DNA from: Burkholderia latens
GTDB taxonomy: Bacteria > Pseudomonadota > Gammaproteobacteria > Burkholderiales > Burkholderiaceae
Direction: 5' to 3'
Assembly: GCF_902499045.1 (NCBI RefSeq)
Contig: NZ_CABVPL010000008.1
Span: 1 to 64,000 of the forward strand
Length of the DNA stretch: 64,000 bases
The notes under the pieces are model-generated. The model was not told the DNA's origin. It saw only the letters and a list, made by a program, of their open reading frames with translations, and ran no database searches. Within the stretch, counting starts at the first letter, position 1. The number at the start of each line of letters is the position of its first letter. The translations under genes were made by a program, and so were the position numbers. Positions 41,422 to 53,461 of this stretch are shown here, in pieces.

Positions 41422-41458
41422 CCCTGACGAACCCGCTGAACGCGTGAAGAGGCTCACG

Positions 41459-42223
41459 ATGACGACCCGCTCCGACTGGCCCTATCCGCGCGTCGTCGCC
41501 CATCGCGGCGGCGGCACGCTCGCGCCGGAAAACACGCTCGCCGCGCTCGACGAGGGGGCGCGGCGCGGCCACCGGATGGTCGAGTTCGACGCGAAGCTGT
41601 CCGCAGACGACGTGACCTTTCTGCTGCACGACGACACGGTCGATCGCACGTCGGACGGCCGCGGGCCGGCCGCAGGCATGCGTTATGCGGCGCTGGCCGC
41701 GCTGGACGCGGGCGCGTGGTTCGACGCGCGCTTCGCGGGCGAGCGGATGCCGACGTTCGAGGCGGCCGCCGCGCGCTGTATCGCGCACGGGCTCGCCGCG
41801 AACGTCGAAATCAAGCCGTGCCCGGGCCGCGAGCGCGAGACCGGGCGCCGGGTGGCGGCGGACGCGGCCGCGTACTGGCACGGTGCGGCCGTGCCGCCGC
41901 TGCTGTCGTCGTTCTCGTTCGATGCGCTCGAACAGGCGCGCGCGACCGCGCCCGCGTTGCCGCGCGGAATGCTGTACGACGCGATTCCGCACGACTGGCG
42001 CGCGCAGGTGGTCGGCGCGCTCGACTGCGTGTCGTTGCACGCGAACCACGAGGCGCTCGACGAACCGCTCGTGCGCGCGATCAAGGCGGCCGGGCTGCGC
42101 ATCCTGGTTTACACGGTGAACGACCTCGCGCGGGCGCGCGAACTCGTGCGTTGGGGCGTCGATGCGGTCTGCACCGACCGTATCGACCTGATCGGCCCGA
42201 CCTCGCTCGACGACGTCGTGTAA
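41459..42223 (+). CDS. ugpQ: Cytoplasmic glycerophosphodiester phosphodiesterase UgpQ
   Basis: UgpQ hydrolyses imported glycerophosphodiesters to glycerol-3-phosphate plus alcohol. The 254-residue GDPD-fold protein has the catalytic VAHRGGGTLAPENTLAA near residues 12-28, EFDAKLSADDV and the HDDTVDRTSDG motif. There is no signal peptide, so it is the cytoplasmic form. The ATG at 41459 is 6 bases after AGAGG (41448-41452). It completes the ugpBAECQ uptake and hydrolysis pathway. Confidence 0.96.
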   Translation: MTTRSDWPYPRVVAHRGGGTLAPENTLAALDEGARRGHRMVEFDAKLSADDVTFLLHDDTVDRTSDGRGPAAGMRYAALAALDAGAWFDARFAGERMPTFEAAAARCIAHGLAANVEIKPCPGRERETGRRVAADAAAYWHGAAVPPLLSSFSFDALEQARATAPALPRGMLYDAIPHDWRAQVVGALDCVSLHANHEALDEPLVRAIKAAGLRILVYTVNDLARARELVRWGVDAVCTDRIDLIGPTSLDDVV

Positions 42224-42276
42224 CGCCGCGCATCGGGCAAAAACGTGCCCGGGAACGTGCCAGACGCGAAAAAACG

Positions 42277-42308
42277 ACGCCCCGGCGGGCTTCCGACCGG
42301 GGCGTTTC
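42277..42308 (+). terminator. Terminator after ugpQ
   Basis: ACGCCCCGG (42277-42285) pairs with CCGGGGCGT (42297-42305), followed by TTTCG. It ends the ugp operon ahead of the convergent ompW. Confidence 0.75.
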
Positions 42309-42388
42309 GCATGGCGGCGACGTTACTCGAGGAAAAATCCGCTACAAATTGCAGCAGGATTAACCATTCCCCAAATATTCGACTACGC

Positions 42389-43120
42389 TTAGAAGCGGTA
42401 GCCGACGTTCAGGTACGTGACGATCGGGTTGAGCGAGATATGGGCCTTCGACGTCTCCGTCAGCGTGCCGACCGGCGTGCGGCGGGCCGTCGTGAAGGTC
42501 GCGGTCACGCTGACGGGGATGTACGACAGCGACAGGCCCGCGAACCAGTGTTTCGTGAAGTTGTACGTGAAGCCGGCGTTGAAGACGGGCGCCCACTGGT
42601 TGCTGGTGGTGGCGCTGGTCGGGCCGCCGAGCACGCCGTTCTCGAACGCGCCGTTGGTGATTTTTGCGCCGGTGAACCAGACGTACGTCGCGCCGATGCC
42701 GACATACGGACGGAACTTCGCATTGGCGTCGTTGAAGTGGTAGCGAAGCAGTACGGCGGGGCTCCACTGGTACGCACGGCCGAGTACGCCGAATCTTTCG
42801 AACTGACCCTTGCCGGTGATGTCGAACTTCGGCGGTATCCCCATGACGAGCTCGGTGGAGATATGGTCGGTGACGAAGTAACCCGCTGCGAGCCCGAGCG
42901 TATCGGCGTCGTTGATGCCGGCGCCGGTGTTGGGAATCGACTGATTGATGGGCGTGCCGCCCACGCCGTAGACGAACAGCGGGTCGCTGCTGTCCTGCGG
43001 CGAAAGGTGCAGCCAGCCGGTGCTGACGTAGAAATCACCTGCAGATTGTGCGTGTGCCGCACCGCCCGCGAATGCGAACGCGAGCGCCGCGGCCCCCGTA
43101 ATGGCCAGTTTTCGTTTCAT
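42389..43120 (-). CDS. ompW: OmpW-family outer membrane protein
   Basis: OmpW forms a small eight-stranded beta-barrel with a hydrophobic channel. The 243-residue precursor starts MKRKLAITGAAALAFAFAGG, with cleavage after AHA-QS. The family repeats GLAAGYFVTDHISTELVMG, FRPYVGIGATYVWF and the terminal strand ending in aromatic F (YLNVGYRF), needed for BAM recognition, are present. The start is fixed by AGGAGA just upstream on the minus strand. It is convergent with ugpQ. Substrate unknown. Confidence 0.95.
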   Translation of the reverse strand: MKRKLAITGAAALAFAFAGGAAHAQSAGDFYVSTGWLHLSPQDSSDPLFVYGVGGTPINQSIPNTGAGINDADTLGLAAGYFVTDHISTELVMGIPPKFDITGKGQFERFGVLGRAYQWSPAVLLRYHFNDANAKFRPYVGIGATYVWFTGAKITNGAFENGVLGGPTSATTSNQWAPVFNAGFTYNFTKHWFAGLSLSYIPVSVTATFTTARRTPVGTLTETSKAHISLNPIVTYLNVGYRF

Positions 43121-43313
43121 TGTGTCTCCTCCGATCAAAGGCGTGCTCATTATGACGACTGCGTTTAAAACCAAACAAGCTCGTAAGTTAGAGCTTTCAC
43201 CCTAGGATTCGCACGACCGTACGCTTTCGCGCGCCGCAGGGACAGGCATTCTACGCAGGTGCGCAATTTCGGACCTCCGGGTATTTCCTAACGCGTTCAA
43301 ACGGACATTCAGC

Positions 43314-44027
43314 ATGGCACGGTTAGCACGACTCTACGTTCCCGACCAGCCGCAGCACGTGATACTGCGCGGCCTGGATCAGCAACCCGCGTTCGTCGAC
43401 GACCAGGACTACGAGCTCTTCATCGATTGTCTGAAGGCCGCGGCACGCGATCACCACCTGTCGGTGCATGCCTATGTGCTGCTCCCGCGGCAGGTGCAAC
43501 TCCTCGTGACGCCGAGCGACGAAGCAAGCCTGCCGAAGGCGATGCAGGCAGTCGGCCGCCGCTACGTCGCGCATTTCAATCGGCGCTATTCGCGCCGCGG
43601 CACGCTTTGGGAAGGCCGCTATCGCGCGACCGTCATCGAAGGCGAGCGCTATTTCCTGCTCGCGAGCCGCGTGGTCGAGATGAGCCCGGTACGCTCGCAG
43701 CTCGTCGCAACGCCGGACGCCTATCGCTGGTCGAGCTACCGGCACCACGTCGGGCTCACCGTCGACAGCCTGATCACCGACCATCCGCTCTACTGGGCGC
43801 TCGGCAACACGCCGTTCGACCGTCAGCGTGCGTACAAGGAGTTGTGCGAGCAGCCGCTCGACGAGCGGCAGGCTGACCAGCTCCAGCAGGCGACGTTGAA
43901 GGGATGGGTGCTGGGCGGCGAAAACTACCGCGAGTGGGCGGCGCGCACCGCGAATCGCCGCGTGTCGCCGCTGCCGCGCGGACGCCCCAGAAAGGTGCGT
44001 GAGAACACACCGCCGATCCAGCAGTAA
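43314..44027 (+). CDS. RAYT/Y1 transposase-like protein with degenerate HUH motif
   Basis: The 237-residue protein belongs by sequence to the REP-associated tyrosine transposase group (Y1_Tnp superfamily). It shows HVILRG (15-20), HAYVLLPRQVQLLVTP (52-67), GTLWEGRYRA (96-105) and RVVEMSPVR (119-127). The second motif is normally PNHVHLL. Here the metal-binding histidines are replaced (QVQ at 60-62), and the tyrosine position of the RYIELNPVR motif is valine, although Y113 is nearby. An AT-hook-like PRGRPRK lies near the C-terminus. No terminal or REP repeats were seen. It is probably a domesticated DNA-binding protein. It precedes gltB with a terminator between. Confidence 0.85.
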   Translation: MARLARLYVPDQPQHVILRGLDQQPAFVDDQDYELFIDCLKAAARDHHLSVHAYVLLPRQVQLLVTPSDEASLPKAMQAVGRRYVAHFNRRYSRRGTLWEGRYRATVIEGERYFLLASRVVEMSPVRSQLVATPDAYRWSSYRHHVGLTVDSLITDHPLYWALGNTPFDRQRAYKELCEQPLDERQADQLQQATLKGWVLGGENYREWAARTANRRVSPLPRGRPRKVRENTPPIQQ

Positions 44028-44049
44028 GCCGGGAGAGGCGGGCCAGGAG

Positions 44050-44075
44050 GCGGCGCTGCGGGCGCCGCTTCTTTT
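44050..44075 (+). terminator. Terminator after the RAYT-like gene
   Basis: GCGGCGC (44050-44056) pairs with GCGCCGC (44062-44068), loop TGCGG, followed by TTCTTTTTG. It isolates the upstream gene from gltB. Confidence 0.85.
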
Positions 44076-44156
44076 TGCACCAAAATGATACGCCCCCAAT
44101 AAAACGGCACCAGTTCAAGGCGTGGATTTAATTGGGGTTCGATCAAGCGGTTTTTG

Positions 44157-44186
44157 TTGCTATTCCTTTGATTCGTCGCGTATATT
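44157..44186 (+). promoter_or_regulatory. Candidate gltB promoter
   Basis: TTGCTA (44157-44162) and TATATT (44181-44186) are 18 bases apart, in an AT-richer part of the 289-base gap. The leader to gltB would be about 125 bases. No regulator site could be identified. Confidence 0.5.
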
Positions 44187-44316
44187 CCGAATTCCGGTGG
44201 CCCCGGGCGAACTGCGCCCACCCACTGTCGGCCGTGCCGTCTCCCGTCGGGAGCGGGAGCGACGGCAATAAAAAATGGTTCAACGGCCCTCGAGGCCCCT
44301 TTACGACGGTGTCCCC

Positions 44317-49020
<4,704 letters not shown>

Positions 49021-49105
49021 GCGACGAACGACATAGCGACTGCCGCGCGCGCCTGATGGCCGCGCGCGGCTCCCCCACCCGATACACCGAACAGAAGAGC
49101 ACCTT

Positions 49106-50572
49106 ATGGGCAAGGCAACCGGTTTTCTGGAGTTCGAACGCCGCCACGAGGCGTACGAAGCACCGCTCACGCGCGTGAAGCACTACAAGGAATTCGTCGC
49201 GGCGCTGACCGACGCGGACGCGAAGATCCAGGGCGCGCGCTGCATGGATTGCGGCATCCCGTTCTGCAACAACGGCTGCCCGGTCAACAACATCATCCCG
49301 GACTTCAACGATCTCGTTTACCGCCAGGACTGGCAGCAGGCGATCGAAGTCCTGCATTCGACCAACAACTTTCCCGAGTTCACGGGCCGCATCTGTCCGG
49401 CGCCGTGCGAAGCGGCGTGCACGCTGGGGATCAACAACGATCCGGTCGGCATCAAGTCGATCGAGCACGCGATCATCGACAAGGCGTGGGCCGAAGGCTG
49501 GGTGAAGCCGCAACCGGCCGCGCACAAGACGGGCAAGAAGGTCGCGATCGTCGGCTCGGGCCCCGCGGGCCTCGCCGCCGCGCAGCAGCTCGCGCGCGCG
49601 GGCCACGACGTGACGGTGTTCGAGAAGAACGATCGCGTCGGCGGCCTGCTGCGTTACGGGATCCCCGATTTCAAGCTCGAGAAGTGGCTGATCGATCGCC
49701 GCATGCGCCAGATGGAAGCGGAAGGCGTGACGTTCCGCACCAGCGTGTTCATCGGCAAGGATCCGCTGCCCGAATCGATCGGCAACCTCGCGAAGGAAAC
49801 CATTTCGCCGGACACGCTGAAGGAAGAATTCGACGCGGTCGTGATCGCGGGCGGTTCGGAAACGCCGCGCGACCTGCCGGTGCCGGGCCGCGAGCTCGCC
49901 GGCGTCCATTTCGCGATGGACTTCCTGCCGCAGCAGAACCGCGTGAACGCGGGCGACAAACTCACCGATCAGCTGCTCGCGAAGGGCAAGCACGTGATCG
50001 TGATCGGCGGCGGCGATACGGGTTCCGACTGCGTCGGCACGTCGAACCGTCATGGCGCGAAGCAGGTCACGCAGTTCGAGCTGCTGCCGCAGCCGCCGGA
50101 AGAGGAAAACAAGCCGCTCGTGTGGCCGTACTGGCCGATCAAGCTGCGCACGTCGTCGTCGCACGAGGAAGGCTGCGAGCGCGACTGGGCGGTCGCGACG
50201 AAGCGCCTCGAAGGCAAGAACGGCAAGGTCGAGAAGTTGATCGCGGTGCGCGTCGAGTGGAAGGACGGCAAGATGCAGGAAGTGCCGGGCTCCGAGTTCG
50301 AGATGAAGGCCGACCTCGTGCTGCTCGCGATGGGCTTCACGCAGCCGGCGGCGCCGGTGCTCGACGCGTTCGGCGTCGCAAAGGACGCGCGCGGCAACGC
50401 GCGTGCGGCGACCGAAGGCGAGCGCTCGTACTACACGTCGGTCGACAAGGTGTTCGCGGCAGGCGACATGCGCCGCGGCCAGTCGCTCGTCGTATGGGCG
50501 ATCCGCGAAGGCCGCCAGTGCGCACGCTCGGTCGATGAGTACCTGATGGGGCATTCGGAATTGCCGCGCTGA
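49106..50572 (+). CDS. gltD: Glutamate synthase small subunit
   Basis: GltD oxidises NADPH and passes electrons through FAD and iron-sulfur clusters to GltB. The 488-residue protein has N-terminal cysteine clusters [17 protein letters not shown] and CPAPCEAAC, an FAD-binding [17 protein letters not shown] near residue 153 and an NADPH-binding [17 protein letters not shown]. It lies 85 bases downstream of gltB and ends in a strong terminator, so gltBD is one unit. Confidence 0.97.
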   Translation: MGKATGFLEFERRHEAYEAPLTRVKHYKEFVAALTDADAKIQGARCMDCGIPFCNNGCPVNNIIPDFNDLVYRQDWQQAIEVLHSTNNFPEFTGRICPAPCEAACTLGINNDPVGIKSIEHAIIDKAWAEGWVKPQPAAHKTGKKVAIVGSGPAGLAAAQQLARAGHDVTVFEKNDRVGGLLRYGIPDFKLEKWLIDRRMRQMEAEGVTFRTSVFIGKDPLPESIGNLAKETISPDTLKEEFDAVVIAGGSETPRDLPVPGRELAGVHFAMDFLPQQNRVNAGDKLTDQLLAKGKHVIVIGGGDTGSDCVGTSNRHGAKQVTQFELLPQPPEEENKPLVWPYWPIKLRTSSSHEEGCERDWAVATKRLEGKNGKVEKLIAVRVEWKDGKMQEVPGSEFEMKADLVLLAMGFTQPAAPVLDAFGVAKDARGNARAATEGERSYYTSVDKVFAAGDMRRGQSLVVWAIREGRQCARSVDEYLMGHSELPR

Positions 50573-50601
50573 GCTGAAGCGCGAGCGGGTTTTGACGAAA
50601 G

Positions 50602-50632
50602 CCGGGCGTCCGAAAGGGCGTCCGGTTTTTTT
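50602..50632 (+). terminator. Terminator after gltD
   Basis: A ten-pair stem (50602-50611 with 50616-50625, two G-T pairs) with a GAAA tetraloop runs into seven T residues. Confidence 0.92.
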
Positions 50633-50858
50633 GTGGCCGGCAATCACCGAGCCGCCGCCGAGCCGGTGGTTGTTACTGCAGACGCCGCCATTTTCCCGAA
50701 GCGTCGGCTAACCTGATCGCATCGGGCATCGATTTTCCGCGTTCCTCGCTTCGGTTCGCTTTGTAATAATCATTGAAAACCGTCATAGCGTGCCGCCCCC
50801 CTTCGGCCGCGTTTGTGCGGTGGTCGCATATGAATGACCTTATCTAAAGGGACTCTGG

Positions 50859-51098
50859 ATGGAAGCGTTCGCGTAACGGCTGATCGACGCCATCCACGGC
50901 GTGCCGTGGAACTACGTGCCGATCGCACTGCTGCCTGGTTCCGGCGCGTGGTTCACGTTGCGATTCCGGATGAACCAGCCGAAGGTGCTGTTTCCGAGCA
51001 TGAAGCTGCTCGTGTGGGGCGAGCACGGTCCGCTGCCGCAGCGTCCGGCGTCGGCCGAATCGGCGGCAGAAGCACGCTTGGCGGTGCGCGAGTCATGA
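50859..51098 (+). pseudogene. Broken sodium:alanine symporter (AGCS) 5' fragment
   Basis: After a good ribosome binding site (AAAGGG), ATG at 50859 opens MEAFA and meets TAA at 50874-50876. The same frame then continues RLIDAIHGVPWNYVPIALLP, GSGAWFTLRF and MNQPKVLFPSMKLLVWGEHG. This resembles the N-terminal first-helix region of alanine/glycine:cation symporters. Only about 60 codons remain before the frame drifts into unrelated sequence and stops at 51096-51098. It is therefore a truncated remnant with an internal stop. Homology is judged by eye. Confidence 0.6.
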
Positions 51099-51514
51099 AC
51101 GCCGACCGGCTGCGTGCATTCGTCGCGCTGATGCCCGATACGGCATCGCGCGACACGCTGCGTGCGTTGCCGATCACCCGCGGCGCGCGTCGCACGCCGC
51201 CCGCACAGTTGCACGTGACGCTCGCGTTCATCGGCGCCGAACGCGCAAGGTGCGACGCGCTGGCCACACGGCTGCCGGCGCTCGCCGCCGCGCATGCGCT
51301 GCCGTCGCAGCCGGTCGAGCGGATCGAGTGGTGGCCGAGCCTGCCGCGCGCGAGGCTGATCGTCGCCGAACTGGCGGCCGATCCTGCGTGCGCGGCGCTC
51401 CATGCGGATTTGTCGCCGCTGCTGCGCGATCTGGGCGTGCCGGCCGACCGCCGACCGTCACGGCAGCAGTCTTTTAATCTCTTCGAGAAACGATTTCGCC
51501 GTATGGCCCCATAG
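51095..51514 (+). pseudogene. 3'-truncated copy of thpR (RNA 2',3'-cyclic phosphodiesterase)
   Basis: The frame from ATG 51095 encodes NADRLRAFVALMPDTASRD and the first HxTx motif (HVTLAFIG). Through VPADRRP it parallels the intact gene at 52813-53409. At 51451 the similarity stops. The second HxTx motif is lost and the reading frame continues antisense into the immunity gene for 20 unrelated residues. Without the second catalytic histidine it should be inactive. It overlaps the symporter fragment stop (ATGA). Confidence 0.8.
51105..51451 (+). repeat. Direct repeat, left copy (5' part of thpR)
   Basis: This 347-base segment aligns with 52856-53205, with a 3-base length difference (one codon) and scattered substitutions. 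It marks the left edge of the toxin-immunity insert. The immunity stop codon lies only 7 bases beyond it. Confidence 0.85.
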
Positions 51515-51742
51515 GTCTACACCGAACCATTTTCCGAATTGATTTTCAAAAGCATCTTCCATGTCGGTGGGATGAAGTGAAATGAATTCGTCTATGTCAA
51601 AAAGCAGCTTTTTTCTTTCCGCCTCGGTCGAAGAGCTGACGTAATCGGCAACGATTTCCGGGATCGTATTTCCAAATAGATCGAAGTCCTGACCGAAGTA
51701 GATGGAAATGAACTGATCGAGTTCGACGTGTTTCGTGTCCAA
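51458..51742 (-). CDS. CdiI-like immunity protein
   Basis: This 94-residue acidic protein has the layout of contact-dependent inhibition immunity proteins: LDQFISIYFGQDFDLFGNTI, then EIVADYVSSSTEAERKKLLF, and a C-terminal WGHTAKSFLEEIKRLL. It should bind and block the toxin encoded directly upstream. Initiation is at TTG (51742) behind GAGGAG, which overlaps the toxin stop, so translation is coupled. Base composition is AT-richer than the neighbours. Family assignment is by pattern recognition. Confidence 0.8.
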   Translation of the reverse strand: MDTKHVELDQFISIYFGQDFDLFGNTIPEIVADYVSSSTEAERKKLLFDIDEFISLHPTDMEDAFENQFGKWFGVDLWGHTAKSFLEEIKRLLP

Positions 51743-51752
51743 TCGGGGCTCC

Positions 51753-52586
51753 TCATAACAGGAAAGCGGTCAGGATGAAGTATGGCATCTCGTTGTATGC
51801 GGTCATTTTGGTGACGATCATTATTTTTGTTGAATTGGAAACGGTGCTCGCTCCTCGTGCGAGCGTGTATCCGACCGTGCGACCGACATCGCCAGTGATC
51901 CGAAACGTGCTGTTGCGCGTGGCCGAGCTTGCCCACCGCTCGATTTGAAGCGCCTGAGCTCGCATGACTTCCGAAATGGCGCGCTCCGCTGTCTGGAGAT
52001 CGATAAATGATGATGCGAAGCGAAGATGGGGCTCCAGCATCAGCCTTTTCTTCAATTGATCTTCGGTTTTGCCGACATGCTTGGCGATCGTATGTCCGCC
52101 CAACCGCAGGTTTGCCGCTGTCGCCTCATGCCGGATCAGATCGATCCGCCCTGCCGTGATACTCGACGCTCGAATCGCCTTGATCGTGCCTGCGAGTCCG
52201 AGCGGTACCGCAAGATCCAGCGACACTCCCACATGATCGGCCAATTCCGGCGGCGCTTTCGCTGTATCGACCAGCTTGCTCACGCCTTGCTGCAGCAGTG
52301 CGCTCGTCTGTCGCCCGGTCCAGATCTGGTTAAGGCCGGCTGCCGCGGTGTCCGCGCCGTGTACGCCGAACGTGACACAACCGAGTTTGGTGAGACCCGT
52401 CGGTTCCGGCGCGATGCACAACGCTGCGGCCCCCGTCATCTCCAGCACGCCGCCGACGACCTGCAGGCCGCCCCATAACCGATTACTCAACATCTCGCCC
52501 GGACTGATCGTCTGGCGCTTCAGGACGGCAGCCAACTGGGCCGCACTCAGTACGATTCGAACTTCACCATCATGGTCCTCGCGCAT
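51753..52586 (-). CDS. Polymorphic toxin with C-terminal RNase A-like domain
   Basis: The 277-residue protein starts MREDHDGEVRIVLSAAQLAA. It has an N-terminal region of about 150 residues with Gly/Ala-rich hydrophobic stretches (LWGGLQVVGGVLEMTGAAAL near 37-56; VSLDLAVPLGLAGTIKAIR near 121-139). From about residue 160 the domain GGHTIAKHVGKTEDQLKKRL, SSFIDLQTAERAISEVM, ITGDVGRTVGY and MPYFILTAF matches the bacterial CdiA-CT RNase A-like fold, with H165 or H170 as a candidate catalytic histidine. The usual terminal Tyr of ILTAY is Phe here. There is no signal peptide and no TPS or Rhs part, so export is unexplained. The ribosome binding site is AGAGGA. Immunity gene 10 bases downstream. Confidence 0.8.
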   Translation of the reverse strand: MREDHDGEVRIVLSAAQLAAVLKRQTISPGEMLSNRLWGGLQVVGGVLEMTGAAALCIAPEPTGLTKLGCVTFGVHGADTAAAGLNQIWTGRQTSALLQQGVSKLVDTAKAPPELADHVGVSLDLAVPLGLAGTIKAIRASSITAGRIDLIRHEATAANLRLGGHTIAKHVGKTEDQLKKRLMLEPHLRFASSFIDLQTAERAISEVMRAQALQIERWASSATRNSTFRITGDVGRTVGYTLARGASTVSNSTKIMIVTKMTAYNEMPYFILTAFLL

Positions 52587-52603
52587 CGTTCCTCTGATAT
52601 TGA

Positions 52604-52759
52604 AATGAAAATGAAAGAAACGATGGTAATGCGCTGATTGAGCGCATCTTTTTTGAGATTTCCGAGGGTGGGGCGGATCTACGAGCAGGCGTGGCTACGC
52701 AGCGGATTGAAATGCTACAGATTGCAAACGAAGAGCGGCGTGGATCGCAACACAACTAA
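52604..52759 (+). pseudogene. Possible 3' remnant of an incoming gene
   Basis: Between the toxin start and intact thpR, a plus-strand frame reads ALIERIFFEISEGGADLRAG then VATQRIEMLQIANEERRGSQ before stop 52757-52759. It has no start codon with a ribosome binding site. It has amphipathic, protein-like composition and could be the end of a gene carried in with the cassette. It is overlapped by the hairpin at 52629-52654. Chance cannot be excluded. Confidence 0.25.
52629..52654 (+). terminator. Plus-strand terminator upstream of the toxin gene
   Basis: ATGCGCT (52629-52635) pairs with AGCGCAT (52641-52647), loop GATTG, then CTTTTTT. It acts on the plus strand although the genes beside it on that strand are broken. 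It would stop read-through antisense to the toxin operon before thpR. Confidence 0.7.
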
Positions 52760-52812
52760 CCTAGTGACATTCAGGGCCGATTTTTCGCGGTCTCTGTTTG
52801 CGAGGACACCAG

Positions 52813-53409
52813 ATGGAAGCACACGTGCATGGGACCGTCGCCGCCCTCAACAGCAACCGGCTTCGCGCATTCATCGCGCTGATGCCCGATACGGCATCGC
52901 GCGACGCGCTGCATGCGTTGCCGGTCACGCGCGGCGCGCGGCGCACGCTGCCCGCGCAACTGCATGTGACGCTCGCGTTCATCGGTGCGATCGAACGCGA
53001 ACGGTGCGACGCGCTGGCTGCACGGCTGCCGGCGCTCGCCGCCGCGCATGCACTTCCGTTGCAGCCGGTCGAGCGGATCGCGTGGTGGCCGAGCCTGCCG
53101 CGCGCGAGGCTGATCGTCGCGGAACTTGCGGCCGATCCCGCGTGTGCGGCGCTGAATGCGGATTTGTCGGCGCTGCTGCGCGATCTGGGCGTGCCGGCCG
53201 ACCGCAGGCCGTTCCGGCCGCATGTGACACTCGCGCGGCTGCCACGCGACGCGGACGGTCAGCCTGCGCACGGCGGCGCGACGGGCCGGCCGGTCGCGCT
53301 GCGCTTCGACGCGCTGACGCTGTTCGAAAGCAGGCTGTCGCGCGAAGGCGTGTCGCACGTGCCGATCGTATCGGTGCCGATTGCACCGGCGGCACGGGAA
53401 GGCGGGTAG
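52813..53409 (+). CDS. thpR: RNA 2',3'-cyclic phosphodiesterase (2'-5' RNA ligase family)
   Basis: ThpR hydrolyses 2',3'-cyclic phosphate ends and reversibly forms 2'-5' linkages. The 198-residue protein of the 2H phosphoesterase fold has both catalytic motifs, HVTLAFIG near residue 56 and HVTLARLPR near residue 139. The start ATG 52813 lies 6 bases after GAGGA (52802-52806). Its 5' part is duplicated at 51105-51451. This is the functional copy. It is convergent with the ABC transporter gene. Confidence 0.93.
   Translation: MEAHVHGTVAALNSNRLRAFIALMPDTASRDALHALPVTRGARRTLPAQLHVTLAFIGAIERERCDALAARLPALAAAHALPLQPVERIAWWPSLPRARLIVAELAADPACAALNADLSALLRDLGVPADRRPFRPHVTLARLPRDADGQPAHGGATGRPVALRFDALTLFESRLSREGVSHVPIVSVPIAPAAREGG
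52856..53205 (+). repeat. Direct repeat, right copy (5' part of thpR)
   Basis: This is the partner of 51105-51451 and lies inside the intact thpR. The two copies flank about 1.4 kb containing the toxin-immunity pair. Confidence 0.85.
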
Positions 53410-53421
53410 GGGAACGGGGAG

Positions 53422-53450
53422 AAAGCCGGCGCGGCGCGCGCCGGCTTTTT
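53422..53450. terminator. Terminator between thpR and the ABC transporter
   Basis: A perfect 12-bp stem AAAGCCGGCGCG/CGCGCCGGCTTT with loop GCG is followed by two more T residues on the plus strand. The genes are convergent and it can serve both. Confidence 0.9.
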
Positions 53451-53461
53451 GCTTGCCGGCG

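Noticed and set aside
43175-44100. Active insertion sequence around the RAYT-like gene
   Set aside because: No terminal repeats, REP pairs or target duplication were seen, and the catalytic motif is degenerate.
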